Positions 1 to 8,484 of a stretch of DNA of 64,000 bases are shown here, piece by piece (the first letter of the stretch is position 1; each line of letters begins with the position of its first letter). The notes beneath the pieces are model-generated. The model was given only the letters and a program-made list of their open reading frames with translations. It did not search any database and had not been told where the DNA came from. The translations under genes were made by a program, and so were the position numbers. The DNA is from Deltaproteobacteria bacterium UBA2409 (GTDB lineage: Bacteria; Bdellovibrionota_C; UBA2361; DDRT01): assembly GCA_002343185.1 (NCBI GenBank), contig DDRT01000013.1, forward strand, positions 138,694 to 202,693. Reading direction: 5' to 3'.

Positions 1-171
1 CGGAGTTACCACATATCATCTAAAAAAATTAAAGATAGACTTGGATTTGAACCTGAATTTACTATTGCTGATGCTGTAACAGACTTAGTTTCAGCCTTCA
101 AGGATGGCAAAGTTTCTAATCCTAAAGATCCAAAGTATACAAATATAAAACGACTTCAGGAGATTTTGTGA
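1..171 (+). CDS. NAD-dependent epimerase/dehydratase, C-terminal fragment
   Basis: The window opens inside this gene, and 56 codons in frame 1 run to a TGA at 169-171. The visible tail (RSYHISSKKIKDRLGFEPEF, then an 'IADAVTDLVSAFKDGKV' stretch) matches the C-terminus of extended short-chain dehydrogenase-type nucleotide-sugar epimerases, which often end with a helix before 'DP-Y-NIK'. The Rossmann fold and active site lie outside the window, so the substrate cannot be judged. Its stop overlaps the GTG start of the next gene, which indicates translational coupling with the GmhA-like isomerase and a sugar-nucleotide operon. Confidence 0.75.
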   Translation, partial: RSYHISSKKIKDRLGFEPEFTIADAVTDLVSAFKDGKVSNPKDPKYTNIKRLQEIL

Positions 172-722
172 TAAAGGATTTCTTCAATCACTACCGTGAT
201 GGCTTCATCAAAGTTTTAGTTGAGATCGATCCTGGTCAGGTAGAAAAACTTTTTGATGCTCTAAAAGAAACTTATGATGCAAATGGTAAAGTAATAATTT
301 TCGGGAACGGGGGCAGCGCTGCCAATGCATCGCACTTAGCAAATGACCTGAATAAAACTCCTCTCAATTCATTAGGAGTTCGAGCTTTGAGCTTAACTGA
401 CAACGTACCTTGGATCACTGCAATTGGAAATGACTTTGGATATGAATTTATATTTGTGAATCAGCTTGAGCGTTTGCTTGAGATTAATGATCTTGTAATT
501 GCTATTTCTTCGAGTGGCAATTCAGAAAATGTGATCAAGGCTGTAGAATACGCTAATTCAAAAGGCAATAAAACAATAGGTATTTTAGGGTTTGGTGGTG
601 GCAAGCTAAAAGATAAGGTTAATCTACCCGTTCTAATTCCTACTCTCAAAGGCGAGTACGGTTTTATGGAAGATGGAACTACTTTTATTTCACATGCAAT
701 TGCGAGTTACTTAAATCGATGA
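168..722 (+). CDS. gmhA: SIS-domain phosphosugar isomerase, GmhA-like
   Basis: 184 residues, close to the usual length of sedoheptulose-7-phosphate isomerase (GmhA, about 190). GmhA makes D-glycero-D-manno-heptose 7-phosphate for the LPS inner core. The SIS fold is seen in the phosphate-binding stretch IIFGNGGSAANASHLANDL (about residues 43-61) and in the second loop AISSSGNSENVIKA (about 112-125). The GTG start is set by overlap with the upstream stop, and the 3' end overlaps the next ATG by 4 bp. Flanking epimerases support a role in surface-sugar synthesis. DiaA-type or other SIS isomerases look similar, so the heptose substrate is inferred. Confidence 0.75.
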   Translation: MIKDFFNHYRDGFIKVLVEIDPGQVEKLFDALKETYDANGKVIIFGNGGSAANASHLANDLNKTPLNSLGVRALSLTDNVPWITAIGNDFGYEFIFVNQLERLLEINDLVIAISSSGNSENVIKAVEYANSKGNKTIGILGFGGGKLKDKVNLPVLIPTLKGEYGFMEDGTTFISHAIASYLNR

Positions 723-1690
723 AGTGTGCTGTAACTGGTGGTGCTGGATTTATTGGAAGTCACCTGACTGATCTCTTGATTTCAAAGGGTCATGAGGTCT
801 TGGTTATAGATAATCTTAAATGCGGCAACTTGCGAAATCTTGAGCATCAAAAGAAAAAAATCGAATTTCTTGAGCTGGATATTAATAATCTAACAAAGGA
901 ACACATTTCCGGAGTAGATTGGGTTTTTCATTTAGCTGGCTTAGCTGATATAGTTCCTTCTATTGAAAATCCAATTGCATATCATCATGCAAATGTATCT
1001 GGAACCCTAGCAGTACTTGAAGCGTCCAGAGATGTTAAAAAATTCATTTATTCAGCTTCATCTAGCTGTTATGGGATTCCTGACATCTACCCTACCCCAG
1101 AATCAGCTGAGATTAGGCCGATGTATCCATATGCATTAACTAAGTATCTTGGTGAACAGTACGTTATGCATTGGGGAAAGACTTACGGTATCCCGGTAGT
1201 TTCGCTAAGATTTTTTAATGTATTTGGCCCACGTTCTCGCACCTCTGGCACTTATGGTGCTGTTTTTGGGGTTTTTTTAGCGCAAAAAATTCATGGTAGG
1301 CCATTTACAGTTGTAGGTGATGGTACACAAACAAGAGACTTTACATTTGTTTCTGATGTAGCTTCTGCCTGTTTAAGAGCATCTGAATCTAATGTGAGCA
1401 ATGAGATTTTTAATGTTGGTAGTGGAGCTTCGGTAAGTGTTAATAGACTTGTTGAGCTTTTAGGTGGTGATAAGGTTTTTATTCCAAAAAGACCCGGCGA
1501 GCCAGATATAACTTTTGCTGACATTTCTAAAATTAAATCTTCACTTGGTTGGAATCCAGTTGTGAGCTTTGAAGATGGAGTCAGGGAGCTTTTGAATAGT
1601 ATTGATTACTGGAAAGATGCACCTCTTTGGGATCCAAAATCTATAGCCGATGCTACTAAATCCTGGCACAAATACTTGAAAAGTTCATAG
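719..1690 (+). CDS. NAD-dependent nucleotide-sugar epimerase/dehydratase
   Basis: 323 residues of the extended SDR family. The N-terminal nucleotide-binding motif TGGAGFIGSHL (about residues 6-16), the active-site serine segment SASSSCYG and the catalytic YALTK (Tyr-x-x-x-Lys, near residue 140) are all intact. A later FNVFGPR segment is typical of GalE/WbpP-like UDP-hexose epimerases. It starts in an ATGA overlap with the GmhA-like gene, so the two are probably co-translated. Which sugar it acts on cannot be read from the sequence; a UDP- or GDP-hexose for LPS or capsule is the likely range. Confidence 0.8.
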   Translation: MKCAVTGGAGFIGSHLTDLLISKGHEVLVIDNLKCGNLRNLEHQKKKIEFLELDINNLTKEHISGVDWVFHLAGLADIVPSIENPIAYHHANVSGTLAVLEASRDVKKFIYSASSSCYGIPDIYPTPESAEIRPMYPYALTKYLGEQYVMHWGKTYGIPVVSLRFFNVFGPRSRTSGTYGAVFGVFLAQKIHGRPFTVVGDGTQTRDFTFVSDVASACLRASESNVSNEIFNVGSGASVSVNRLVELLGGDKVFIPKRPGEPDITFADISKIKSSLGWNPVVSFEDGVRELLNSIDYWKDAPLWDPKSIADATKSWHKYLKSS

Positions 1691-1746
1691 GAGTTATCTT
1701 ATACAAAATTGATGATTGACTGAAGATTCTTGGAAGCTCTATCTTT

Positions 1747-4221
1747 TTACAGACCTTTTCCTGCGGCCTCAAACTGATTCGAAATCAATCCCATTTTAAT
1801 TCCAAATTTGCGCAATTTTTCGTATTCAACTCTATCCTGAACTGAGTTTAAGTGATTAATAAATAAAGTTTTAGGGTCTCTAGCTGTATATCTAAACCCT
1901 GGTAATCCACCACTACATATTGCAAAGTAGATATCTTTAATACTCTGTGGAATTGGGAGAATAGATATCTGTTGCTTAATGTTATTTAGTGGCTCTTTTA
2001 TAAAATCACCTATAGTTGTTCTTGAAAACCACTCTAGAGTTCTTTCTAAAAATAGCGGGGTATAGCCTATTGCTCTATAAAGGTATGAATCTAAAGCAAG
2101 GCCAGTTTGAATCGCAGCTTGGAATGCTCTTATTGCATGCTCAGGTTTAGTAGCAAGATCTAATAATGGAAAATAATCAGGGAATTCATATTTATTTAAA
2201 AATCTCACCACAGCTAATGAACTGTCGTATATGCCAGCTTCAGGAAATGCTACAGCACCAACAGCATCATGCATCCTTGTTACAGAGGTTCTCTCTGGAA
2301 TGTACTTCCATGTGGTAATTCGAGCGATATTTAACCACATCTCATAGTCTTGAGCAGTTCTATTTGCTTCATTAAAATATCCAACTTCTTCAAAAATGTT
2401 ACGGTCAATGCAAACTGTTATTCCATTAAAATAATTCCCCTCAAGCAGTCTTATTAGTTGAAGATCGTCAGGTGTATTTATAGCCCATTCCTGGTGAGGG
2501 GGTGCTTCCTTATGTTTGTTTGAATCATGAAGGAAGTAATAATGTGCATGGAAAGCTCTACAACTTGGATTTTGGCGAATTGCTTTTTTAAATATATCAA
2601 GTGCGTTTGGCTCATAGAGGTCATCACTTGAAAGCCAACAGATCCAACTTCCAGTTGAATGTTTTAGGGCTTCATTTAGGGCAGAACCAGTGCCGCCATT
2701 CTTTTTACTAACCACCTTAATCCTGGGGTCATTGTATTTTGAAAGGACTTCTAGAGTATTGTCTGTCGATCCATCATTACAGATTACAAGCTCGAAATCT
2801 TTGAATGATTGATCTAGAACAGATCTTATAGACTCCTCTATATAGTGAGCCTGATTGTAGGTTGGCATTAGAATAGAGAAAAAAGTTTTCGACGTTACAT
2901 CAACTTTTCTTGGCTCTCCTATTATATCTTTGAATACTTTTTTTGCTATCAGATCTGGCTCATCGCTTGAAAAATACGTACATACCTTTTTCCCATTTTC
3001 TGCGAGTGATTTTACCAGCTCTGGGTTCTCTCTAAGATTTTTGATCTCTCTAACTATAGCTTCACTATCACCAATTTCGACCACTCTGGCAGAGTCTTTT
3101 AAGATCGATGCCGTAGCTACAGCTTCAGTGCAGACAGTAGGCATTCCCAAGCTTAGAGCTTCGAGTACAGGTAGTCCAAAGCCCTCATAGTGAGAGCTGC
3201 AAATAAGAACATCATGCGAGAGATATAAATCTCTCATCTCGATATCACTGAGTCCTGCTTTGATCTGAACTTGAATATCTGAAAGTCCGCCTAAGTTGAA
3301 TTCTTTTACTGGAGACGCAATTGTTAAAGAAATCGGCATAAGCTTCTTCAGTTTATGCAGCGCTCTTTGTAAAACATCAAATCCTTTCAGGTAAGATTGA
3401 GGATTTCCAACCCATAATATCTTAGTTTCAGAGTCCTTGAACCGTTCAACAATTAAGTTTGAATCGAATCTGCTATTGATTCTATTTGGAATTATTGAGC
3501 AGTCTTGTGAAAATCGTGTCTTAAAATAATCAGCTATTTGCTCAGATACAGCAATTCGTCTGACCTGAACAGAATGGAGGGTATCGTACAGGATTTTTTC
3601 AGAAAACAATTCAGTCGGACTCGTGCCATGGTGAAATGTTTCAATGCCTTGGCAAATGTGTAAAACTCGTTTCTGTTCTGGTGAGTCAAGAAACTCAATC
3701 CCACAAAGATCAAAAACTGATGAAACCATCAGTACACGCTCAGTAGTTTTTCTCCAGAAATCGATGAGGCACGGAACCATAACGTAGTTGAATTCGTTAC
3801 TCCATTCTGGAGTAATTTGCTTTACTCCATAGAAAGTCACTGTGCTTCCAAGTTCTCTTATTATCCTTGCATATCGAAGGAGTTGACCCATGGCTCCTCC
3901 TTTCGATTCGGGATATCTTAAAAAGATCGCTACCTTTCCATTATGGTTAAAATTATCAGCGTAATATGGGCCATTTGCATTCAAATGATCCAACAAGCCT
4001 CTGTAAGTAAGTTGGTAAGAAGGATCAACCTGCTGATCTGATGGCAGAAGAGAATAGTTCATTGAATAAAAACATTGCCTAATCGACTTTGTAGAGCCTG
4101 AATCTAAAAAATGCATATGAATAAATGGCTCGTCCATTATTATTCCTGCTTCCCAGTATAAAAGTGGAACCTCCGGCAGAGTGCCCGACTTAGCTAAGGT
4201 TTTAGGGGGTTTCGGAAGCAT
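1747..4221 (-). CDS. Two-domain glycosyltransferase (GT4 + GT2)
   Basis: 824 residues with two glycosyltransferase units. The first (about 95-430) is GT-B/GT4-like, with KILWVGNPQSYLKGFD and the sugar-nucleotide signature SSHYEGFGLPVLEAL (E-x7-E). The second (about 447-690) is GT-A/GT2-like, with SILMPTYNQAHYIEESI, CNDGSTDNT and an acidic SSDD in the place of the metal-binding DxD. A C-terminal 130-residue extension is not recognised. No signal peptide or membrane segment is evident, so it probably works on the cytoplasmic face, adding two sugars in sequence. Met29 is an alternative start. It lies convergent to the epimerase operon and divergent from the secretion operon. Confidence 0.8.
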   Translation of the reverse strand: MLPKPPKTLAKSGTLPEVPLLYWEAGIIMDEPFIHMHFLDSGSTKSIRQCFYSMNYSLLPSDQQVDPSYQLTYRGLLDHLNANGPYYADNFNHNGKVAIFLRYPESKGGAMGQLLRYARIIRELGSTVTFYGVKQITPEWSNEFNYVMVPCLIDFWRKTTERVLMVSSVFDLCGIEFLDSPEQKRVLHICQGIETFHHGTSPTELFSEKILYDTLHSVQVRRIAVSEQIADYFKTRFSQDCSIIPNRINSRFDSNLIVERFKDSETKILWVGNPQSYLKGFDVLQRALHKLKKLMPISLTIASPVKEFNLGGLSDIQVQIKAGLSDIEMRDLYLSHDVLICSSHYEGFGLPVLEALSLGMPTVCTEAVATASILKDSARVVEIGDSEAIVREIKNLRENPELVKSLAENGKKVCTYFSSDEPDLIAKKVFKDIIGEPRKVDVTSKTFFSILMPTYNQAHYIEESIRSVLDQSFKDFELVICNDGSTDNTLEVLSKYNDPRIKVVSKKNGGTGSALNEALKHSTGSWICWLSSDDLYEPNALDIFKKAIRQNPSCRAFHAHYYFLHDSNKHKEAPPHQEWAINTPDDLQLIRLLEGNYFNGITVCIDRNIFEEVGYFNEANRTAQDYEMWLNIARITTWKYIPERTSVTRMHDAVGAVAFPEAGIYDSSLAVVRFLNKYEFPDYFPLLDLATKPEHAIRAFQAAIQTGLALDSYLYRAIGYTPLFLERTLEWFSRTTIGDFIKEPLNNIKQQISILPIPQSIKDIYFAICSGGLPGFRYTARDPKTLFINHLNSVQDRVEYEKLRKFGIKMGLISNQFEAAGKGL

Positions 4222-4252
4222 ACTCTTATTAGATTACCTGGACAGCTATTCG

Positions 4253-4285
4253 ATGCTAGGAAACATAAAGCATTCTCCCTAGCAT
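4253..4285. promoter_or_regulatory. Inverted repeat in the divergent promoter region
   Basis: A perfect 8-bp inverted repeat, ATGCTAGG / CCTAGCAT, with a 17-bp spacer sits in the 103-bp gap between the divergent glycosyltransferase and the secretion operon. It has no T-run on either side. It may be an operator or part of the operon leader hairpin. Downstream, TAGGAGA serves as ribosome binding site for the ATG at 4325. The function is inferred from position only. Confidence 0.35.
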
Positions 4286-4324
4286 AACCCTTTAAGAACT
4301 ATAGGTTTTCTAGGAGAATTTCTT

Positions 4325-4618
4325 ATGATTTATAAAATAATGTTTGTTTTAATAGCAGCTACTTCAGGGTTTTGTTCTGATAAATCTGTTGCGCATTTTA
4401 CCAGAGCTAAAATGCTTATGATACAGGCGCTAAGAGAGTTTGATGCAGGGGTTAAGGCTAACCCGCAGGCAGCATCAATAAAATCAGATACTTGGCGCAG
4501 AACTGTGGCAAATAGCGCTGAAGAACTCGATAGAGTGATCGTTCCAAAGGCACGAGAATCTCGTAGCGCAGCAAGATTTGAAGCTCTTCCACCACTTCTT
4601 TCTGAATCAAAGCGATAG
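4325..4618 (+). CDS. Small exported protein, first gene of the secretion operon
   Basis: 97 residues with an N-terminal hydrophobic signal (MIYKIMFVLIAATSGFC), no lipobox, and a mature part that looks helical and charged. I do not recognise a family. It occupies the position where F-type transfer regions carry the pilin traA, directly before traL, but has only one hydrophobic segment and so does not look like a two-helix pilin. TAGGAGA before the ATG supports the start. It is 23 bp upstream of the TraL-like gene. It is probably a periplasmic accessory component. Confidence 0.65.
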   Translation: MIYKIMFVLIAATSGFCSDKSVAHFTRAKMLMIQALREFDAGVKANPQAASIKSDTWRRTVANSAEELDRVIVPKARESRSAARFEALPPLLSESKR

Positions 4619-4641
4619 TTTACGGGGATAAGAAGTAGAGT

Positions 4642-5064
4642 ATGAACGGTGGTGAAGAAATTCCTGCATTAAACGAGTCCTGGACACTTTTAGGTGCAAA
4701 GATCACTGAATGGGTTTCAGGAATCACCATGGGCTTTCTTGCACTTGTTGTGTGCGAGGAGTTTTTAGGGATCAAAGGGGCTCATGCGATGCCCTTGTTG
4801 CTCGTTATCGGAGTATTCACAACGATCACTCTTGCTTCAACCAGACTTAGATTTCTCGATGAAGAAAGAGGAATTATGTACAAAGTTATGGATAAAGCAG
4901 GATTCCCTCCTCCAGGAATTCCAAAGCCAGCCTCTATGCAGCCATATTGGAGCGGTGCAAGAGCTCTCTGGGTGAAAGAGAAGAGTAATTTTAATCAGCT
5001 AGGATTAATCGAGGTAGTTAACTACGAGGAAGACGAAGAGAAACAAACTTTAAAGAGAAAGTAA
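4642..5064 (+). CDS. traL: TraL-like inner-membrane T4SS protein
   Basis: 140 residues. Two adjacent hydrophobic segments (about residues 30-46 and 50-65) are followed by a cytoplasmic tail rich in aromatic and charged residues. F TraL is about 90 residues and is the VirB3 counterpart that anchors the VirB4/TraC ATPase at the inner membrane. The assignment rests on the two-helix layout and above all on gene order, because it directly precedes clear TraE-, TraK- and TraB-like genes. Sequence identity to TraL is not obvious by eye. The extended C-terminus is unusual. Confidence 0.6.
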   Translation: MNGGEEIPALNESWTLLGAKITEWVSGITMGFLALVVCEEFLGIKGAHAMPLLLVIGVFTTITLASTRLRFLDEERGIMYKVMDKAGFPPPGIPKPASMQPYWSGARALWVKEKSNFNQLGLIEVVNYEEDEEKQTLKRK

Positions 5065-5065
5065 G

Positions 5066-5716
5066 ATGGAAAAGGTTTTAAAAAATTCACAGCTTCTTAA
5101 AGAAGCATCGGTTATAGACGGTAGATCAGATAGCGATACTATCCGAGTTTGGGAGAGCTACAGAGAACAGGCTAATCTTTGGAGGGCTCTATCGATTCTT
5201 CAACTACCAGTAACTATCACAGCTTTAGTATTTGGTGCTGTAATTTTCATGAATCGATCGATTCAATTAAATGTACCAAGACAACCACTTCCTGGAATGT
5301 ATACTGTTCAAGAGGTCGATGATGCTGAATTCATCAATACAGCAACCGATTTTGTAAACCTAATTGCTAGCTATCAACCAACTATAGTTGATAGACAATT
5401 TAAAGCTGCAAGAAATTATCTTTGGGGGTCATTCTTGGCAAAATTTGATGCAGAGATGATGGTTGATGAGCTTAGAGCAATTAAAGCAACAAGCAGAACT
5501 CAAGTTTTCCTTGTAGATCCAACTAGAACTGAAGTTTTAAGGCAAGGAAAAGATGTCAAAGTTACTTTCGCAGGAGATAGATTGAAGATCATCGCAGGAA
5601 AAGAAAGTCCACTTATCCAGTCAAAGTTCTCTGTAACTATGACTACAGTTCCAAGGAACAGGATTAACCCAACAGGGATTGTGATAACGAATGTTAAATA
5701 TGAGTCAGGTGAGTAG
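5066..5716 (+). CDS. traE: TraE-like (VirB8-type) T4SS protein
   Basis: 216 residues. One membrane segment (about 47-68) is followed by a periplasmic domain with FINTATDFVNLIASYQP, matching the TraE/VirB8 layout (F TraE is about 190). The VirB8-type domain is an NTF2-like scaffold that bridges the inner membrane and the core complex. The start is one base after the TraL-like stop, showing tight coupling. An N-terminal cytoplasmic extension of about 45 residues is longer than usual. Confidence 0.7.
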   Translation: MEKVLKNSQLLKEASVIDGRSDSDTIRVWESYREQANLWRALSILQLPVTITALVFGAVIFMNRSIQLNVPRQPLPGMYTVQEVDDAEFINTATDFVNLIASYQPTIVDRQFKAARNYLWGSFLAKFDAEMMVDELRAIKATSRTQVFLVDPTRTEVLRQGKDVKVTFAGDRLKIIAGKESPLIQSKFSVTMTTVPRNRINPTGIVITNVKYESGE

Positions 5717-5719
5717 TAT

Positions 5720-6475
5720 ATGAAAAGGTTGTTGTTAATACTTTTGATTGTAAGTTCGGTATGGGCTAGAGACGTTGAGTACTCTGATGGAGAACTAGCG
5801 GTAAGGGTTGTTCCTGGGGAGCCAACAGAGCTTAAATTCCCAGGAGTAATATCAGGTGGATTTAAGAAAAAGGACTCTAGTCTCTCAATCGATAGAAAAG
5901 ACGGAGATCTTGTAATCTTCGCTCAACAAGAGTTAAGCGAGGTTGGAGAAGTTCTGATTGTTAGGCTTAACGATGGAAGAAGCTACTCAATCAGAGTTCA
6001 AAGAGCTACTAGTGAAAGCCCAAGAGATAATATTGTAAAAATTGAAGATGCTAGACCCGCGATAGTTTCTTCAGAAGAAGAGCCTGCTTATAAAGAGAAG
6101 AACTTCCAGTATGCCCCTGCAACACAAGTTTCAGGTCTTATGAGAGAGATGATTCTTGCTGCGGAATTTGGGAAGAAAGCGATTCCAGGATATAAAACTT
6201 CTGAGCGATTCTCAGGTGAAGTAATACTCGATGATGGGGCTATCGAAGCTAAAGTAGCGAGGATCTTCACAGGCCCTAATCTTTGGGGGTACGTAATAAA
6301 TGTAGAGAATAAACTCTCTGAATCTCAAAAGATTAATCCAGCAGCTTTTAGAATGGATGGAACACGCGCTGTGTCGGCCAGCACATGGGAGCTTTCAGGT
6401 AAGCCAATTACAAATGAGCAGCAATTATCTGGTGGGCACAAGGCTATGGTTTATGTGATCACAAAGGCACGGTAA
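5720..6475 (+). CDS. traK: TraK-like (VirB9-type) periplasmic T4SS core protein
   Basis: 251 residues, close to F TraK (about 240). A signal peptide (MKRLLLILLIVSSVWA) is followed by an N-terminal beta-rich domain (VRVVPGEPTELKFPG) and a C-terminal beta domain containing LWGYVINVENKL. TraK is the VirB9 equivalent in the outer-membrane core complex and binds TraB and TraV, and genes for both follow directly. The family is divergent, so position in the operon carries much of the weight. Confidence 0.75.
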   Translation: MKRLLLILLIVSSVWARDVEYSDGELAVRVVPGEPTELKFPGVISGGFKKKDSSLSIDRKDGDLVIFAQQELSEVGEVLIVRLNDGRSYSIRVQRATSESPRDNIVKIEDARPAIVSSEEEPAYKEKNFQYAPATQVSGLMREMILAAEFGKKAIPGYKTSERFSGEVILDDGAIEAKVARIFTGPNLWGYVINVENKLSESQKINPAAFRMDGTRAVSASTWELSGKPITNEQQLSGGHKAMVYVITKAR

Positions 6476-6478
6476 GCA

Positions 6479-7618
6479 ATGGTACAGCAACTTAAAGATT
6501 TAGCAGTTAAAGTAAAGTCAGATAGAAGAATGTGGCTTTATGTCGGAATTGGAGTAATTGTCCTTGCAGTTACTTTTTTGGCACCGGGCCCAAGAAAGTC
6601 TCCATCAAGGCAGCAGTCAGTTCGTGTTGAGCCACAAGCACCAAAACTTGCAGCAAACGAGGCATACTCTGATATCGTTGAAAGATTTAGTGCAGACTTA
6701 AACAGACTCTCAACTGAGACTCAAAAAAGCCAAGAAGCGATTGTTAAAACTAATCAAGCTTTGGATGATTATCAACAAAGAACCGCCGAGATCTTTAAAA
6801 AGATGCTTGAGAAAATGGCTGATGGAAATCAACAACAAACAGCAGTTTCTGCTCTTCCGATGCCAGAATCTCAGCCTATATCAAACGATCTTACTCCCCA
6901 AGAGTTAGAATCATTCGGAATGGAGCAGATGAATATTGAAGCTCCACCAGAACCTGCTCCAGAGAAAGTTGCAGTAATTGGTGCGGGTGATTCTGTGCGG
7001 GTTGAACTTCTTGCAGGTGTGAATGCACCAACAGATGGAACTCCTTATCCAGTTGTGTTTAAACTTGTAGACGCAGTTAACGGGCCAGATGGTTCAAATC
7101 TTCCTCTTGGAGAGGCAAGGCTTATAGCTGCTTCTCAAGGTTCAATTACTGATTCACGTGCATTATTTAGATTAACAAGTCTAAACGTTGCTATGCCTGA
7201 TGGAAGCAGAAAAGAGCTAAAGGTAGATGGATGGGTTGTAGGAGAAGACGGAATAAGAGGACTCTCTGGTATTTTAATTGATCCGCTCGGAAAGGCACTT
7301 TTAGGTGCGGGAATCGCAGCTGGAGTTCAGGGATTCGGAGCAGGTCTTGAAACTCAAAACTCAACCACGAGCACAAATTTTCTTGGAATTTCGTCCACTC
7401 AAATTACTGGAAGTCCTTTAGAGTATGCAGCAGGAAGCGCGATTAAAGGTGTTGGAAGAGAGTATTCAGGAATAATTAGAGACAGATTAGCTGAGATGGT
7501 TCCAGTGGTTCAGGTTTATTCAGGAAGACAGGCTACAGCAGTTTTCTCTAAGAGTGTAACTATACCAGGATTATTTGAGCAGCTTGAACAGGATGAGTCA
7601 GATTTTATTTTTGAATAG
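6479..7618 (+). CDS. traB: TraB-like (VirB10-type) T4SS core protein
   Basis: 379 residues with the canonical TraB plan. There is one inner-membrane helix (about 18-36), a coiled coil (about 60-115), a proline-rich linker (about 125-168) and a VirB10/TrbI domain (about 170-365) with DSVRVELLAGVNAPTDG and the TraB-type DGWVVGEDGIRGLSG. VirB10 proteins span the envelope and couple ATPase activity to the outer-membrane pore. It is shorter than F TraB (about 475). This is the most confident T4SS call in the operon together with the ATPase. Confidence 0.9.
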   Translation: MVQQLKDLAVKVKSDRRMWLYVGIGVIVLAVTFLAPGPRKSPSRQQSVRVEPQAPKLAANEAYSDIVERFSADLNRLSTETQKSQEAIVKTNQALDDYQQRTAEIFKKMLEKMADGNQQQTAVSALPMPESQPISNDLTPQELESFGMEQMNIEAPPEPAPEKVAVIGAGDSVRVELLAGVNAPTDGTPYPVVFKLVDAVNGPDGSNLPLGEARLIAASQGSITDSRALFRLTSLNVAMPDGSRKELKVDGWVVGEDGIRGLSGILIDPLGKALLGAGIAAGVQGFGAGLETQNSTTSTNFLGISSTQITGSPLEYAAGSAIKGVGREYSGIIRDRLAEMVPVVQVYSGRQATAVFSKSVTIPGLFEQLEQDESDFIFE

Positions 7619-7627
7619 AAGGTTAGT

Positions 7628-8050
7628 ATGAAAAAAGTTTTATTAGTAAGTGTTATTGCAATAATAAGTGGATGTAACACGGTATCAAAAGCGATAAACC
7701 CATTCTATGAATCACCTCCTCCTGAGGCATATCTTGGAAGTAAGAATGATCATGCTTTGAATGGTGAAAAGCAAAAAGAAGAGAAAGCCCGTGAAGCTTT
7801 AACTGAGATGGGAAGTTTTAGACCCGCTCATGAACCAGCACCTTATAATCCTGTACTTCAGCCAGCAGTAGTGAGATTAATGTGGGTGCCAGACAGGTTG
7901 AATCGAAATGGCGATCTTATTCCGGCACATTACTTCTATCTAAAAGTTCTTCAGGATCGTTGGGCGCTTCAAGATGCTTTTGAGATTAATCATCAGCTTC
8001 AAGGAAAAACCCCTAAAACAAGCAATGTACCTTTTACGTATCAGGATTAA
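7628..8050 (+). CDS. traV: TraV-like outer-membrane lipoprotein
   Basis: 140 residues with a lipobox (IISGC, Cys16). The C-terminal part, RLMWVPDRLNRNGDLIPAHY followed by FYLKVLQDRWAL, resembles the conserved end of F TraV, the lipoprotein that makes the core-complex ring with TraK and TraB (VirB7 role). Position after TraB and before TraC matches the F order B-(P)-V-(R)-C. It lacks most of the cysteines of plasmid TraV. Confidence 0.7.
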   Translation: MKKVLLVSVIAIISGCNTVSKAINPFYESPPPEAYLGSKNDHALNGEKQKEEKAREALTEMGSFRPAHEPAPYNPVLQPAVVRLMWVPDRLNRNGDLIPAHYFYLKVLQDRWALQDAFEINHQLQGKTPKTSNVPFTYQD

Positions 8051-8052
8051 GG

Positions 8053-8475
8053 ATGAGAATTTTAGCGATAGCCCTAGTTTTAGTTGGTTGCTCAAGTAAG
8101 AAGGAGTATAAGCCTCTTCCACCTGTTGCTTTCCAAAAGCCAGCTGAACCAGAGTACGTCACTGTACGAGAGGGAAGACCACCCTACCCTGTTCCTAACA
8201 GTGAGAAAGCAAGACTGGGTATGATCGATCAGGTTATTCTCAATATAGAATCCAAAAATAAATATCTGGAAGAGGCAGCTACAGATCTTGGAATTCAGTC
8301 AGGTTATAGGGTGTATGTTGCCGCTACTGTTTCAAAACGTCGTGTTAACGTCATTAAAAGTGGAACGATTGATGATTTGGCAGTTGAGTTAGCAAAAGCT
8401 GGTAAGTGTAAGGTTTCCGTGGATCATTTGGCTCGCGAGATAAGATTCGTGGCTGGAACGACTCCAAGGCTATAA
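8053..8475 (+). CDS. DotD-like lipoprotein with N0/STN-type domain
   Basis: 140 residues with a lipobox (LVLVGC, Cys13). The second half (about 60-138) reads as an N0/STN-like alpha-beta fold: a helix, then GYRVYVAATVSKRRVNVI, then a helix ending LAVELAKAGKCKVSV and a final strand. Dot/Icm DotD is a lipoprotein of similar size with exactly such a domain, used in the outer-membrane core. F-type systems have no DotD, so this is an odd addition. The fold call is by eye and would need structure prediction. Confidence 0.6.
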   Translation: MRILAIALVLVGCSSKKEYKPLPPVAFQKPAEPEYVTVREGRPPYPVPNSEKARLGMIDQVILNIESKNKYLEEAATDLGIQSGYRVYVAATVSKRRVNVIKSGTIDDLAVELAKAGKCKVSVDHLAREIRFVAGTTPRL

Positions 8476-8484
8476 GAGGTTTTT

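Noticed and set aside
4325..4618. TraA pilin
   Set aside because: Right position before traL, but only one hydrophobic segment and no pilin-like second helix.
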